Source: an uncultured Clostridia bacterium (GTDB lineage: Bacteria > Bacillota > Clostridia > Christensenellales > DTU072). Taken from it: a DNA stretch of 7,922 bases. Shown in pieces: positions 1 through 6,240 of the stretch (within the stretch, counting starts at the first letter, position 1; each line of letters begins with the position of its first letter). The stretch covers positions 1-7,922 of the forward strand of contig CALVOD010000056.1 in assembly GCA_944350065.1 (NCBI GenBank), written 5' to 3'. The notes under the pieces were generated by a model, which did not search any database, was not told the origin of the DNA, and saw only the letters and a list, made by a program, of their open reading frames with translations. A program made the translations under genes and the position numbers.

Positions 1-65
1 GTAGCTTTGAGGGAGTTACCTGCGTACGTGCCGATTCGGTAAGGTAGGTCGGAGTGGGCGCACGT
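1..65 (+). ncRNA. 3' end of a structured RNA, possibly large-type SRP RNA (partial)
   Basis: The first 65 bases contain no convincing reading frame, are rich in short complementary segments, and run directly into a T tract, as expected for the 3' end of a non-coding RNA. From memory, the closing part (TCGG-AG-GGG-GCACG) resembles the 3' end of the large Firmicute SRP RNA, where a TCGAcAGA-GGTGCACG tail pairs with a GTGC segment at the 5' end. The identification is tentative because the diagnostic SRP Alu and S domains would lie left of the window. It could instead be another structured RNA or the trailer of a protein gene. Confidence 0.33.
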
Positions 66-71
66 TTTTTT
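26..71 (+). terminator. Intrinsic terminator, rightward
   Basis: ACGTGC (26-31) pairs perfectly with GCACGT (60-65). A short inner CCGA/TCGG pairing (31-34 with 49-52) extends the stem across an asymmetric bulge, and seven T residues follow at 65-71. This is the end of the transcript entering from the left edge. The arms are interrupted, so if the RNA is SRP RNA, part of this stem may belong to its native fold. Confidence 0.6.
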
Positions 72-233
72 ATGCCTCTAAACTTTAGCGCGCCTTATGC
101 GCTCGGGTAAAAATTGTTTCGATTGAACGGTTTACGCGCTTCCCGAAATAACGCCTGCGCGAAATTACCACAATAAGTTTAATTGAATTCCGTGTTCCGT
201 TAAAAATTCAAATAACGCAAAATCTTTGTCTGT
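72..233. other. Non-coding spacer between convergent terminators
   Basis: This spacer of about 160 bp separates the rightward and leftward terminators. I see no ORF with a ribosome binding site, no good promoter and no clear repeat. It is AT-richer than the flanking genes. Nothing in it is assigned a role. Confidence 0.6.
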
Positions 234-266
234 AAAAACGCCCGCCGCGAAAGCGGTAAGCGGACG
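234..266 (-). terminator. Intrinsic terminator of the hflX-end operon
   Basis: Read on the minus strand, an outer CGTCCG (266-261) pairs with CGGGCG (244-239) with one G-T wobble. An inner CCGC/GCGG stem closes a TTTC loop, a four-base bulge lies on the 5' side, and TTTTT follows (238-234). It begins 11 bases after the hflX stop codon. It is the only clear Rho-independent terminator in the minus-strand block and so probably ends the transcript that starts upstream of eda. Confidence 0.8.
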
Positions 267-277
267 TACCGCAATGT

Positions 278-1375
278 TTAAACGCCTGCGCCGAGCGCGC
301 GGGCGATTTTTTCTTTCAGCTCGTCGATGCCCCTTTTGTACTTCGCGCTCACCATAACGGTATTTGCTCCGACGGGTATGGCGACGTCGTCTTCGGCGGC
401 GTCGAGTTTATTTACCACCACTATCGCGGGGACTTCGTCCGCGCCTATGGAAGCGAGCACCTCGTTGACCACGGCGAATTGCTCCGCGGCTTCGGGATCC
501 GAACCGTCCACCACGTGCAGAATAAGATCGGAGTTTTTCGTCTCCTCGAGCGTGGAACGGAAAGCGTGCACGAAGTCGTGCGGCAGTCCGGATATGAATC
601 CAACCGTGTCCACGAGCAAAAATTCCGTCCCGTCGTCGAGACGCATCTTGCGAAGCACGGGATCTAAAGTTGCGAACAGTTTGTCTTCTTCGAGCACCCC
701 CGCTTTGGTAAGCACGTTCATAAGAGTAGACTTCCCGGCGTTGGTGTACCCTACGAGCGACACCACCTTTATCCGACTCCTTACGCGCTTTTCTCTGCGT
801 ATTTCTCGCTCGCTGCCGAGCTTTGCGATACGCCGCTCGAGATCTCGTATCTCCGCGCGTATCGTTCGCTTGTCTATCTCCTGCTGCTGCTCGCCTCCGC
901 CGCGCCGCGCGCCTCCGCCGCCGGCGCCGCCTCCGCCCTGCCTCGACAATATCGTTCCTTGTCCGAGCACGCGCGGAAGCATTTTCTTCTTCCGCATAAG
1001 CTCGACCTGCAGCTTGCCTTCGTTGCTTACGGCGTGTTCAGCGAATATCTCTATTATCAGCGTCGCCCTGTCCATCACGGGTACGCCGAGATATTTCTCA
1101 AGATTGTTAAGCTGTGTGCCGCCGACTTCGTTATCGAATATTACAACGTCACTTTCTGTAGCTTTAACTACGGATTTAAGCTCATCGAGCTTGCCGCTTC
1201 CGATATAATAGGCTTTGTCCGGGCGCTCTCTCCTCTGCGTCATATACGCAGCCGTTTCGTAACCTAAAGTAGCGGCAAGTTTCTCGAGCTCGCCAAGAGG
1301 TTTTTCGAGATCCTTGCCGCTTCCTACGTTTACCAATACGGCTTTACGCTTTTCGACGCTGCCTTCTATAATCAT
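278..1375 (-). CDS. hflX: HflX ribosome-associated GTPase
   Basis: A 365-residue GTPase of the HflX family, whose members bind the 50S subunit and split or rescue stalled ribosomes under stress. All five G motifs are visible: G1 GYTNAGKS (209-216), G2 FATLD (234-238), G3 DTVG (256-259), G4 NKLD (322-325) and G5 SAK (343-345). The N-terminal HflX domain shows DNEVGGTQLNNLE (81-93) and VMDRATLIIEIFAEHA (100-115). Two features are unusual. The usual SRQGGGIGTRGPGETQLE loop is replaced by a longer, nearly all Gly/Arg stretch (147-161) followed by EQQQEIDKR. The protein also stops about 20 residues after G5, so the C-terminal domain of longer homologues such as the 426-residue E. coli protein is absent. 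Its ATG overlaps the stop codon of the upstream dehydrogenase gene (ATGA), implying translational coupling. It is the last gene before the terminator. The family call is secure; the role of the variant loop is inferred. Confidence 0.96.
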   Translation of the reverse strand: MIIEGSVEKRKAVLVNVGSGKDLEKPLGELEKLAATLGYETAAYMTQRRERPDKAYYIGSGKLDELKSVVKATESDVVIFDNEVGGTQLNNLEKYLGVPVMDRATLIIEIFAEHAVSNEGKLQVELMRKKKMLPRVLGQGTILSRQGGGGAGGGGARRGGGEQQQEIDKRTIRAEIRDLERRIAKLGSEREIRREKRVRSRIKVVSLVGYTNAGKSTLMNVLTKAGVLEEDKLFATLDPVLRKMRLDDGTEFLLVDTVGFISGLPHDFVHAFRSTLEETKNSDLILHVVDGSDPEAAEQFAVVNEVLASIGADEVPAIVVVNKLDAAEDDVAIPVGANTVMVSAKYKRGIDELKEKIARALGAGV

Positions 1376-2598
1376 TTACCCTGTATCGTGTAATACATTT
1401 TAGTCAATTCTTCTCTGCCCATAAATTTAGGTACGGGATAGAGAGGATTGGCTTCCTTGTACGCGCGTTCGACCATCACGGGAATATCTTCGTCCTTGAT
1501 AAGGTCGCCGCCGTCTTTAGCTTTGATGTATGCGGGTATGTTCATGTGCTCGTTGAGTTTGCGGATTCCCGCGATAAAGCCCTTCGCTTTCTCCTCGTCG
1601 TCTTTGCCGTCGATACCCACTATCTCCGCAAGACGCGCAAGACGCGGATAAGCGCTCTCTCCGAAATAATCGAGAACGTACGGAAGAATGACGGAGTTCG
1701 CAAGACCGTGCGGTACGCCGTACTGTCCGCCCAGCGAGTGCGCTATGGCGTGCACGTATCCCACGTAAGCGCGTGCGAACGCGATGCCTGCGTAGTAAGC
1801 CGCAAGCTGCATATTGTATCTCGCTTCCATATCCTCGCCGTTGTCGTAGGCTTTGGTTATGTTCTCGAAAATGAGCTTCGTCGCCTTCTCGGAAAGCTCG
1901 GAAGTATAGGAATTGTTGCTCCTGCCGATATACGCTTCGACGGCGTGCGTGAGCGCGTCCATACCGGTGGTCGAAGTGATATGCTTGGGAAGTTTTACAG
2001 TGAGCGCGGGATCGAGCACGGCGTAATGAGGGATAAGCACGGGGTCGTTGATGGCGTACTTGTCATGCGTCTTGCTGTCGGTGATAACCGCTGCAAGAGT
2101 GGCTTCGCTTCCCGTTCCGGCAGTCGTGGGAACGGCAAAGAAAGGAGGTATCTTTTTAAGCACCTTGAGAACGCCTTTCATTTTGCTCACGGGCTTGTTG
2201 GGGCGTGCGATGCGCGCGCCGATACCCTTGGCGCAATCCATGGGCGAGCCGCCGCCGAAAGCGACTATGCCTTTGCAGTTGCCCTCTTTATACAAAGCGA
2301 TACCCGCTTCGATATTGTCAATCGTGGGATTGGGCACAACGTCTTTGAAAAGCGTGTACTTAAGCCCTATCTTATCCATTTCTTCGAACATGCCGTCGAG
2401 CATCCCGAGCGAATACAGTCCGTTATCGGTCACGACAAGCACCGAGTCGATACCTTTAGACTTTATGAATTCGGGAAGTTTCCTGATGCTGCCTTCGCCC
2501 GATAAAAGTTCGGGTACGCGGTAAGGAAGAAAAGGACGCGCGCAACGGAACGCGAGCTGAACTGTTCTGTAGATGACTTTCTGGAAACCTGTTACCAT
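1372..2598 (-). CDS. Iron-containing alcohol dehydrogenase (group III)
   Basis: A 408-residue member of the Fe-dependent alcohol dehydrogenase family, which interconverts alcohols and aldehydes or ketones with NAD(P)H in the cytoplasm. The Rossmann-side motif GGGSPMD is at 115-121 and TTAGTGSE at 158-165. Metal ligands can be placed by comparison with FucO: D214 and H218 in GMDALTHAVEAY, H283 in YVHAIAH, and H297 in VPHG; H287 is the extra conserved histidine. About 25 residues precede the usual family start and form a basic, amphipathic segment rich in aromatic residues. A strong GGAGGAGA ribosome binding site ends four bases before the ATG. The gene is coupled to hflX downstream (4-nt overlap) and lies 74 nt after the PfkB-type kinase. 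In a KDG-degrading fermenter it could reoxidise NADH, but the substrate cannot be read from sequence; butanol, ethanol, lactaldehyde and sugar-derived aldehydes are all possible. Confidence 0.93.
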   Translation of the reverse strand: MVTGFQKVIYRTVQLAFRCARPFLPYRVPELLSGEGSIRKLPEFIKSKGIDSVLVVTDNGLYSLGMLDGMFEEMDKIGLKYTLFKDVVPNPTIDNIEAGIALYKEGNCKGIVAFGGGSPMDCAKGIGARIARPNKPVSKMKGVLKVLKKIPPFFAVPTTAGTGSEATLAAVITDSKTHDKYAINDPVLIPHYAVLDPALTVKLPKHITSTTGMDALTHAVEAYIGRSNNSYTSELSEKATKLIFENITKAYDNGEDMEARYNMQLAAYYAGIAFARAYVGYVHAIAHSLGGQYGVPHGLANSVILPYVLDYFGESAYPRLARLAEIVGIDGKDDEEKAKGFIAGIRKLNEHMNIPAYIKAKDGGDLIKDEDIPVMVERAYKEANPLYPVPKFMGREELTKMYYTIQGK

Positions 2599-2602
2599 TT
2601 TA

Positions 2603-2610
2603 TCTCCTCC
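2603..2610 (-). promoter_or_regulatory. Strong ribosome binding site of the alcohol dehydrogenase gene
   Basis: GGAGGAGA on the minus strand, four bases (TAAA) before the ATG at 2598. This is one of the strongest Shine-Dalgarno sequences in the block and fixes the start of the dehydrogenase gene. Confidence 0.85.
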
Positions 2611-2643
2611 GATTTGATCGTTATTCTCTTTATTCTCTTTCGT

Positions 2644-2683
2644 ATTATATTTGGCGGGAAACCTGTTTATATTTATTTCCCGC
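2644..2683 (-). promoter_or_regulatory. Stem-loop over the kinase stop codon, followed by a TATAAT box
   Basis: GCGGGAAA (2683-2676 on the minus strand) and TTTCCCGC (2661-2654) form a perfect 8-bp stem with a 14-nt loop that contains the TAA stop codon of the PfkB-type kinase gene. No T tract follows, so it does not look like an intrinsic terminator. It may instead protect or process the mRNA. A TATAAT hexamer follows at 2649-2644, but nothing resembling TTGACA lies 16-18 bp upstream. An internal promoter for the dehydrogenase and hflX is therefore possible but weak. Confidence 0.35.
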
Positions 2684-3575
2684 TTACGTCGCCGTAAAAT
2701 TCCGAGATATAGTTTTCGATATCCGCGCGCGTAGCCGTAAGAGCGCCCGGCTTTTCCATTTTAAGGCTGACGGTAGCGGTGGCGGTCAATAACGCTTCGG
2801 GAAGGTCGTGTCCGAGCCTTTCCGTGATATACGCCGCAAACGTGGTGTCACCGCGTCCGCTTCTGCCACTTAAATTGCGCGCGCGTATCGGCACGGCGTA
2901 ATGCCTTTTACCGTCGAACGCTATTACTTCGGTATTGTGCGTGATGCATACTTCCTTCGCACCCCAACCGTAAAGCGTTTCGGCGGCTTTCTTTCTGTCG
3001 GTAAGCCCCGTCAGTATCTCCGCTTCCGCGGCGTCGGTCTTGAGGAAATCTATGTACGGCAAAATCTCCTTCTTGTCTGCCCAATCCTCGAAATACATAG
3101 CGCCGCTCGCCTTGTCCGCGTGTCGCAAAAGCGCCTGTACGTCTACCGCTACTTTGCCGCGCGAGGAAAGTTTTTTGATAAGTTCCGCGTCGAAATCGCC
3201 GTAAATAAGCCCTGCGAAATGATATATTTCCGCAGAGATACCGTCGGGTATGTCGCTTTCACGGAAAGGCTCCGCCTGCCCGATACAGGTGCAAGTACGC
3301 CTTTCTTTATCTGCGGTATGGTACTTGTTGCGTATGGAAGTGGACACTTCAGAATACTTCACGTACACGTCTTCTCGCGGAATGGTGAAAGCTCCGAGCC
3401 TGTCCTCGTCCGAGCGTGCTATCTTCGTAAGCGCGGCTACTTTGTGTCCCAAAGCGTATGCCGCCGCCGAAGAATATATCACCGCGCCGCCCACTTCGAT
3501 TATCTGATTGTCGAGATAATCGATATTGTAGTCAAGCGAAATATGACCTATCGTCAATACGTCGTATTTTTTCAT
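2673..3575 (-). CDS. PfkB-family carbohydrate kinase, GRGD variant
   Basis: A 300-residue ribokinase-fold kinase that should move the gamma-phosphate of ATP to a sugar-like hydroxyl; the substrate is unassigned. The N-terminal start (YDVLTIGHISLD), the Gly pair (29-30) and the EAEILTG strand-turn (184-190) follow the PfkB pattern. Two signatures depart from ribokinase and KDG kinase. The Asn of the usual GGxxxN motif is Tyr34, within GGAVIYSSAAAYALG. The anion-hole and catalytic-base motif is SGRGDTTF with Asp243 instead of GAGD. From memory, this GG...YSS plus GRGDT pairing marks a separate branch that includes plant myo-inositol kinase. I start it at the ATG at 3575, which has AAGTGA five bases upstream; an in-frame GTG at 3584 has no ribosome binding site. 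It sits 21 nt after the GtrA gene stop codon and 74 nt before the dehydrogenase gene, inside the presumed operon. The family is certain; the substrate is unknown. Confidence 0.88.
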   Translation of the reverse strand: MKKYDVLTIGHISLDYNIDYLDNQIIEVGGAVIYSSAAAYALGHKVAALTKIARSDEDRLGAFTIPREDVYVKYSEVSTSIRNKYHTADKERRTCTCIGQAEPFRESDIPDGISAEIYHFAGLIYGDFDAELIKKLSSRGKVAVDVQALLRHADKASGAMYFEDWADKKEILPYIDFLKTDAAEAEILTGLTDRKKAAETLYGWGAKEVCITHNTEVIAFDGKRHYAVPIRARNLSGRSGRGDTTFAAYITERLGHDLPEALLTATATVSLKMEKPGALTATRADIENYISEFYGDVSGK

Positions 3576-3596
3576 GGAATTCACTTAAGATCTGTT

Positions 3597-4343
3597 TTAT
3601 TCGCCGTCCGCGTCGTTGAATTTGGGCGGAACGACTCCCACGGATTCGAGTCCTTCTTCGACGGCTTCCTCTATAGCGGTAACGTGCTCCCGAAGCGCCG
3701 CGTCCTCCGAGTCGTCCTCAACGGCGAGCACTTCGCCGCCCGCAACAGCCATCGCGGGCTCGGTCACGCTTTCCTCGGCTTTTTCGCCTTTATCGACTTT
3801 ACGCATAATGACGAATTTGTCCATAAGGAACATTATGACCCAGCTCAGGAAGGAGCCTACGAGTTTGCTTATCGTGTTGCCCGCGTCCGCGCCTATCGAC
3901 GGTCCGAGCAGATCGCCCAGAGCGCCGCCGAGCCAGGTGCTGAGCAGAATAACCGCTATCACCGTGATAACGTACATTATCGCGCTGAATACCACGTTGT
4001 TGTTGGCTTCGAAGGTCTTTTTCCTGTTTACGATAAAGGAAATTATTTCGGCGATACATTTGGAGCCGAGGAAGGCGATGAATCCCGCCAGTCCGTATGC
4101 GCCCGTTTTACCGGGGGCATAATAGAACAGGAACCATCTGAATTCCTGATCGCCGCATACGCCCGCAAGTCCGTATTGCAAAGCGTACATGCTCGCAAAT
4201 TCCGCTATGAACGCGATAAGACTTATCAACGTAAACTTGATGATCTGGAAGATATTCTTATGGTCCTCGAGAAATTTTTTGGATTTCTGCGCAACCTCGG
4301 AATTCCTTATCCTATCGACGGTTTCTTTTACTTTGACTGCCAT
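3597..4343 (-). CDS. GtrA-family membrane protein with acidic C-terminal tail
   Basis: A 248-residue integral membrane protein of the GtrA family. Members are four-helix proteins linked to moving lipid-linked sugars across the membrane or to glycosylation of cell-surface polymers. A charged N-terminus of about 30 residues precedes helix 1 (about 33-57). Helix 2 is at about 80-105 and runs into the characteristic NRKKTF motif (106-111). Helix 3 is at 117-139 and helix 4 at about 157-180. The core is followed by a 65-residue tail (184-248) with 20 acidic and few basic residues, presumably cytoplasmic and disordered, which typical GtrA proteins of about 130-150 residues lack. The ribosome binding site GGAGGGAT is well placed before the ATG. 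The gene lies between two PfkB-family kinase genes, with no glycosyltransferase in view, so its link to the operon is unclear. The family assignment is based on the helix pattern and the NRKKTF motif. Confidence 0.82.
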   Translation of the reverse strand: MAVKVKETVDRIRNSEVAQKSKKFLEDHKNIFQIIKFTLISLIAFIAEFASMYALQYGLAGVCGDQEFRWFLFYYAPGKTGAYGLAGFIAFLGSKCIAEIISFIVNRKKTFEANNNVVFSAIMYVITVIAVILLSTWLGGALGDLLGPSIGADAGNTISKLVGSFLSWVIMFLMDKFVIMRKVDKGEKAEESVTEPAMAVAGGEVLAVEDDSEDAALREHVTAIEEAVEEGLESVGVVPPKFNDADGE

Positions 4344-4361
4344 TATTTATCCCTCCGGTTT

Positions 4362-4397
4362 AATATTGCTTCAATATTGTTTAACTGAAAAGTTAAA
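4362..4397 (-). repeat. Two AT-rich stem-loops between kdgK and the GtrA gene
   Basis: Just after the kdgK stop codon are TTTAAC/GTTAAA (4380-4385 and 4392-4397, 6-nt loop) and then AATATTG/CAATATT (4362-4368 and 4372-4378, 3-nt loop). Both stems are perfect but AT-rich, and no T run follows on the minus strand. They are unlikely to be strong terminators and may lower downstream expression or act in mRNA processing. The second stem ends about 6 nt upstream of the GtrA ribosome binding site. Confidence 0.4.
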
Positions 4398-4398
4398 G

Positions 4399-5415
4399 CT
4401 ATCTCTTGATCCTGCCGCTGCCGTCTCCGCTCGCAAGCCTTAACACTTCCTCCGCGGTAACGTAATTGAAGTCGCCTTCGATGGTTTGCTTCAGGCAGGA
4501 CGCCGCAGTGGCGAACTCGATGGCTTTCTGCTCGTCGTAGTTCGCAAGTCCGTAAATAAGCCCCGCGCCGAAACTGTCTCCGCCGCCCACTCTGTCCACT
4601 ATGTGAATGAGGTATTGCTTCGCTTTGAAAACCTTGCCTTCCTTATTCATAAGAATAGCCGACCAGCGGTTATCGTTAGCGGAAATACTGCCGCGGAGCG
4701 TTATCGCCACGTGTCCGAAACCGAAACGGTCGACAAGCTCTTTAGCAACCTTAACATAACCTTCGGCAGTCACGTCGCCGCCGGTAACGTCGCCGCCGGA
4801 AGTAATGCCGAATACGTCGCCCGCGTCCTCCTCGTTTGCGATGAGCACGTCCACGTATGGCATGAGCCCCGTCATTATCTCGCGCGCTTTTTCTCTCGTC
4901 CACAGCGCCTTGCGGTAATTGAGGTCGCAGGAAACTTTTACGCCGCGCGCTTTAGCCGCTTTGCAGGCTTCGAGAGTGATCTCCGCGACGCTCGAGGAAA
5001 GCGCGGGAGTTATTCCCGTGAAATGGAACCAATCCGCGCCGTCGAATATTTTGTTCCAGTCGAAATCAGCTGCCGCAGCCTCCGCGATAGCCGAATGCGC
5101 CCTGTCGTAAATAACTTTCGAGGGCCTTTGCGAAGCGCCTTTCTCGAGGAAATATATTCCCACGCGCGCGCCGCCTCGAACGATAAGCGAAGTATCCACT
5201 CCCGCCGCGCGTAAGGCGTTCACGCCCGCCTGACCTATTTCGTGCGCGGGAAGTTTGGTAACGTACGCCGCGTCGACGCCGAATCCCGCCAAAGAAACCG
5301 CCACGTTAGCCTCTCCGCCGCCGTAAGTGGCGCCGTATTTGTCGGCTTGCACAAAGCGGTAATACCCTTCCGGCGCAAGTCTCAACATTATTTCTCCGAA
5401 TGTGATAACTCTCAC
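4399..5415 (-). CDS. kdgK: 2-keto-3-deoxygluconate (KDG) kinase
   Basis: A 338-residue PfkB-family kinase that phosphorylates 2-keto-3-deoxygluconate to KDPG in the cytoplasm, the step before Eda. Features in order: TFGEIMLRLAPEGYYRF at the N-terminus, GGGEANVAVSLA (32-43) for sugar binding, YDRAHSAIAEA (103-113) typical of KDG kinases, NEED (194-197), and DRVGGGDSFGAG (274-285) with catalytic Asp280. A small in-frame tandem repeat GGDVTGGDVT (207-216) lies in a surface-loop region. The start chosen is the GTG at 5415 because GAGGTGA (5427-5421), a 7-base match to the anti-Shine-Dalgarno sequence, ends 5 nt before it. The in-frame GTG at 5424 lies inside that ribosome binding site and would add only three residues. 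The gene follows eda by about 80 nt, and together they supply the KDG-to-pyruvate plus glyceraldehyde-3-phosphate route. No dehydratase or uronate isomerase is in the window, so KDG must come from genes elsewhere. Confidence 0.94.
   Translation of the reverse strand: MRVITFGEIMLRLAPEGYYRFVQADKYGATYGGGEANVAVSLAGFGVDAAYVTKLPAHEIGQAGVNALRAAGVDTSLIVRGGARVGIYFLEKGASQRPSKVIYDRAHSAIAEAAAADFDWNKIFDGADWFHFTGITPALSSSVAEITLEACKAAKARGVKVSCDLNYRKALWTREKAREIMTGLMPYVDVLIANEEDAGDVFGITSGGDVTGGDVTAEGYVKVAKELVDRFGFGHVAITLRGSISANDNRWSAILMNKEGKVFKAKQYLIHIVDRVGGGDSFGAGLIYGLANYDEQKAIEFATAASCLKQTIEGDFNYVTAEEVLRLASGDGSGRIKR
4772..4801. repeat. 15-bp tandem duplication inside kdgK
   Basis: Two adjacent 15-bp units, ACGTCGCCGCCGGTA and ACGTCGCCGCCGGAA, differ at one base. 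They encode the doubled Gly-Gly-Asp-Val-Thr stretch of KdgK and keep the frame. This looks like a recent slippage-type duplication. Confidence 0.75.
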
Positions 5416-5420
5416 TTTAT

Positions 5421-5427
5421 TCACCTC
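5421..5427 (-). promoter_or_regulatory. Ribosome binding site that decides the kdgK start
   Basis: GAGGTGA on the minus strand matches the 16S 3' end over seven bases. ATAAA separates it from the GTG at 5415. The site itself contains the other candidate start, the GTG at 5424, which makes that upstream start unlikely. Confidence 0.7.
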
Positions 5428-5445
5428 AATTACGTTGTACGGATA

Positions 5446-5463
5446 CCGAAAGCCGATTTTCGG
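5446..5463. repeat. Small stem-loop in the eda-kdgK gap
   Basis: CCGAAA (5446-5451) and TTTCGG (5458-5463) can pair around a 6-nt loop. No T tract follows on either strand. It lies about 20 nt upstream of the kdgK ribosome binding site and might tune relative expression of the two genes. There is no sign of a separate promoter in this gap. Confidence 0.35.
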
Positions 5464-5494
5464 CGCGGTAAGTCTATTTAAGTTAGATAATCGG

Positions 5495-6136
5495 CTATTT
5501 TCTCAAAGAGTTCACGATAGCCGAGGCTTCCAAGGAAAGGTTGGTAACCGCGGCGTAGTCGCCCGCTTTTATGAGGGATTCGGCTACCATCCAGCTCCCG
5601 CCGCACGCCGCCACGTTGGAAAGAGAAAGGAAGTCTTTGAGATTGTTGGCGTTCACGCCGCCCGTAGGTACGAATTTTATATCGCCGAAGGGTGCGCCGA
5701 GCGCCTTGAGCGCCGCAGTGCCGCCGTATACCGAAGCGGGAAAAAATTTAATGATTCTGTTTCCGCCCGCGTACGCTTGCATTATTTCGGTAGGAGTAAC
5801 GGCTCCCGGAACGTAGAGAATACCGTTCGCCCGACATACGCCGTTGACCGCTTCCGAATACCCGGGGCTTACGATAAAACGCGCTCCGCTGTTGACTGCG
5901 GCTTCCGCCTGACGCGCGTCGACGACCGTACCGGCTCCGACGAGCATTTTGTCGCCTAAATTTTCCGCAGCAACGCGAATCGCTTCCGCGGCGCAATCGG
6001 TACGGAAAGTAATTTCCGCTACGGGCACGTTGCCCGCAATAAGCGCTTCCATAACGGGAAGCGTAGTCGCGACGTCGGTAAGTTTGACTACCGGCACTAT
6101 GCCTACTTCGGAAATGAATTCCGCTACGTTTGCCAT
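5495..6136 (-). CDS. eda: KDPG/KHG aldolase (2-dehydro-3-deoxy-phosphogluconate aldolase)
   Basis: A 213-residue class I aldolase that cleaves KDPG to pyruvate and glyceraldehyde-3-phosphate; many homologues also cleave 4-hydroxy-2-oxoglutarate. Length matches the E. coli enzyme (213). Key residues are visible: Glu41 and Arg45 in VAEITFRT (general base and carboxylate binding), GAGTV (67-71), SPG (90-92), the Schiff-base Lys130 in IKFFPAS (129-135), and VPTGGV (156-161) for phosphate binding. The frame stays open upstream to 6328, but the start is set at the ATG at 6136. There the family N-terminus (MANVAEFISEVGIVPVV) begins, a GAGGA ribosome binding site lies 8 nt upstream, and the promoter sits just before it. 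It is the first gene of the minus-strand block and is followed by kdgK, its pathway partner. Confidence 0.95.
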   Translation of the reverse strand: MANVAEFISEVGIVPVVKLTDVATTLPVMEALIAGNVPVAEITFRTDCAAEAIRVAAENLGDKMLVGAGTVVDARQAEAAVNSGARFIVSPGYSEAVNGVCRANGILYVPGAVTPTEIMQAYAGGNRIIKFFPASVYGGTAALKALGAPFGDIKFVPTGGVNANNLKDFLSLSNVAACGGSWMVAESLIKAGDYAAVTNLSLEASAIVNSLRK

Positions 6137-6173
6137 AAATCGTGTCCTCGCAAATGCGTTATCGTTGGCTAAT

Positions 6174-6202
6174 ATTATATAATAATAACGCACGCGTGTC
6201 AA
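6174..6202 (-). promoter_or_regulatory. Perfect-consensus sigma-A promoter of the eda operon
   Basis: On the minus strand, TTGACA (6202-6197), a 17-bp spacer and TATAAT (6179-6174) match the consensus at all twelve positions. The expected transcript start near 6167 gives a 5' leader of about 30 nt containing the GAGGA ribosome binding site of eda. A perfect promoter on a catabolic operon usually implies repressor control. Confidence 0.92.
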
Positions 6203-6205
6203 CGG

Positions 6206-6240
6206 CTTACGCCGAAATCGGTTGCGTAAGGTTGCATAAC
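6206..6240. promoter_or_regulatory. Candidate operator between divergent promoters
   Basis: CTTACGC (6206-6212) and GCGTAAG (6224-6230) form a perfect 7+7 bp inverted repeat with an 11-bp spacer. GTTGCGTAAG (6221-6230) is followed directly by GTTGCATAAC (6231-6240), a direct repeat matching at 8 of 10 positions. The array fills the gap between the eda -35 box and the lplA -35 region, so a bound dimeric regulator could act on both. No regulator gene is in the window. Confidence 0.5.

Noticed and set aside
327..1208. 293-codon plus-strand frame opposite hflX
   Set aside because: Low-complexity Ser/Thr/Pro-rich translation that mirrors the GTPase codons; hflX has all five G motifs on the other strand.
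2901..4388. 495-codon open frame on the plus strand, antisense to the PfkB kinase and GtrA genes
   Set aside because: It has no ribosome binding site or recognisable domain, its composition is odd (rich in Arg, Tyr, His, Phe), and it lies opposite two well-supported genes. It is a by-product of their codon bias.
4362..4397. Intrinsic terminator between kdgK and the GtrA gene
   Set aside because: The stems are AT-rich and not followed by a T tract on the minus strand.
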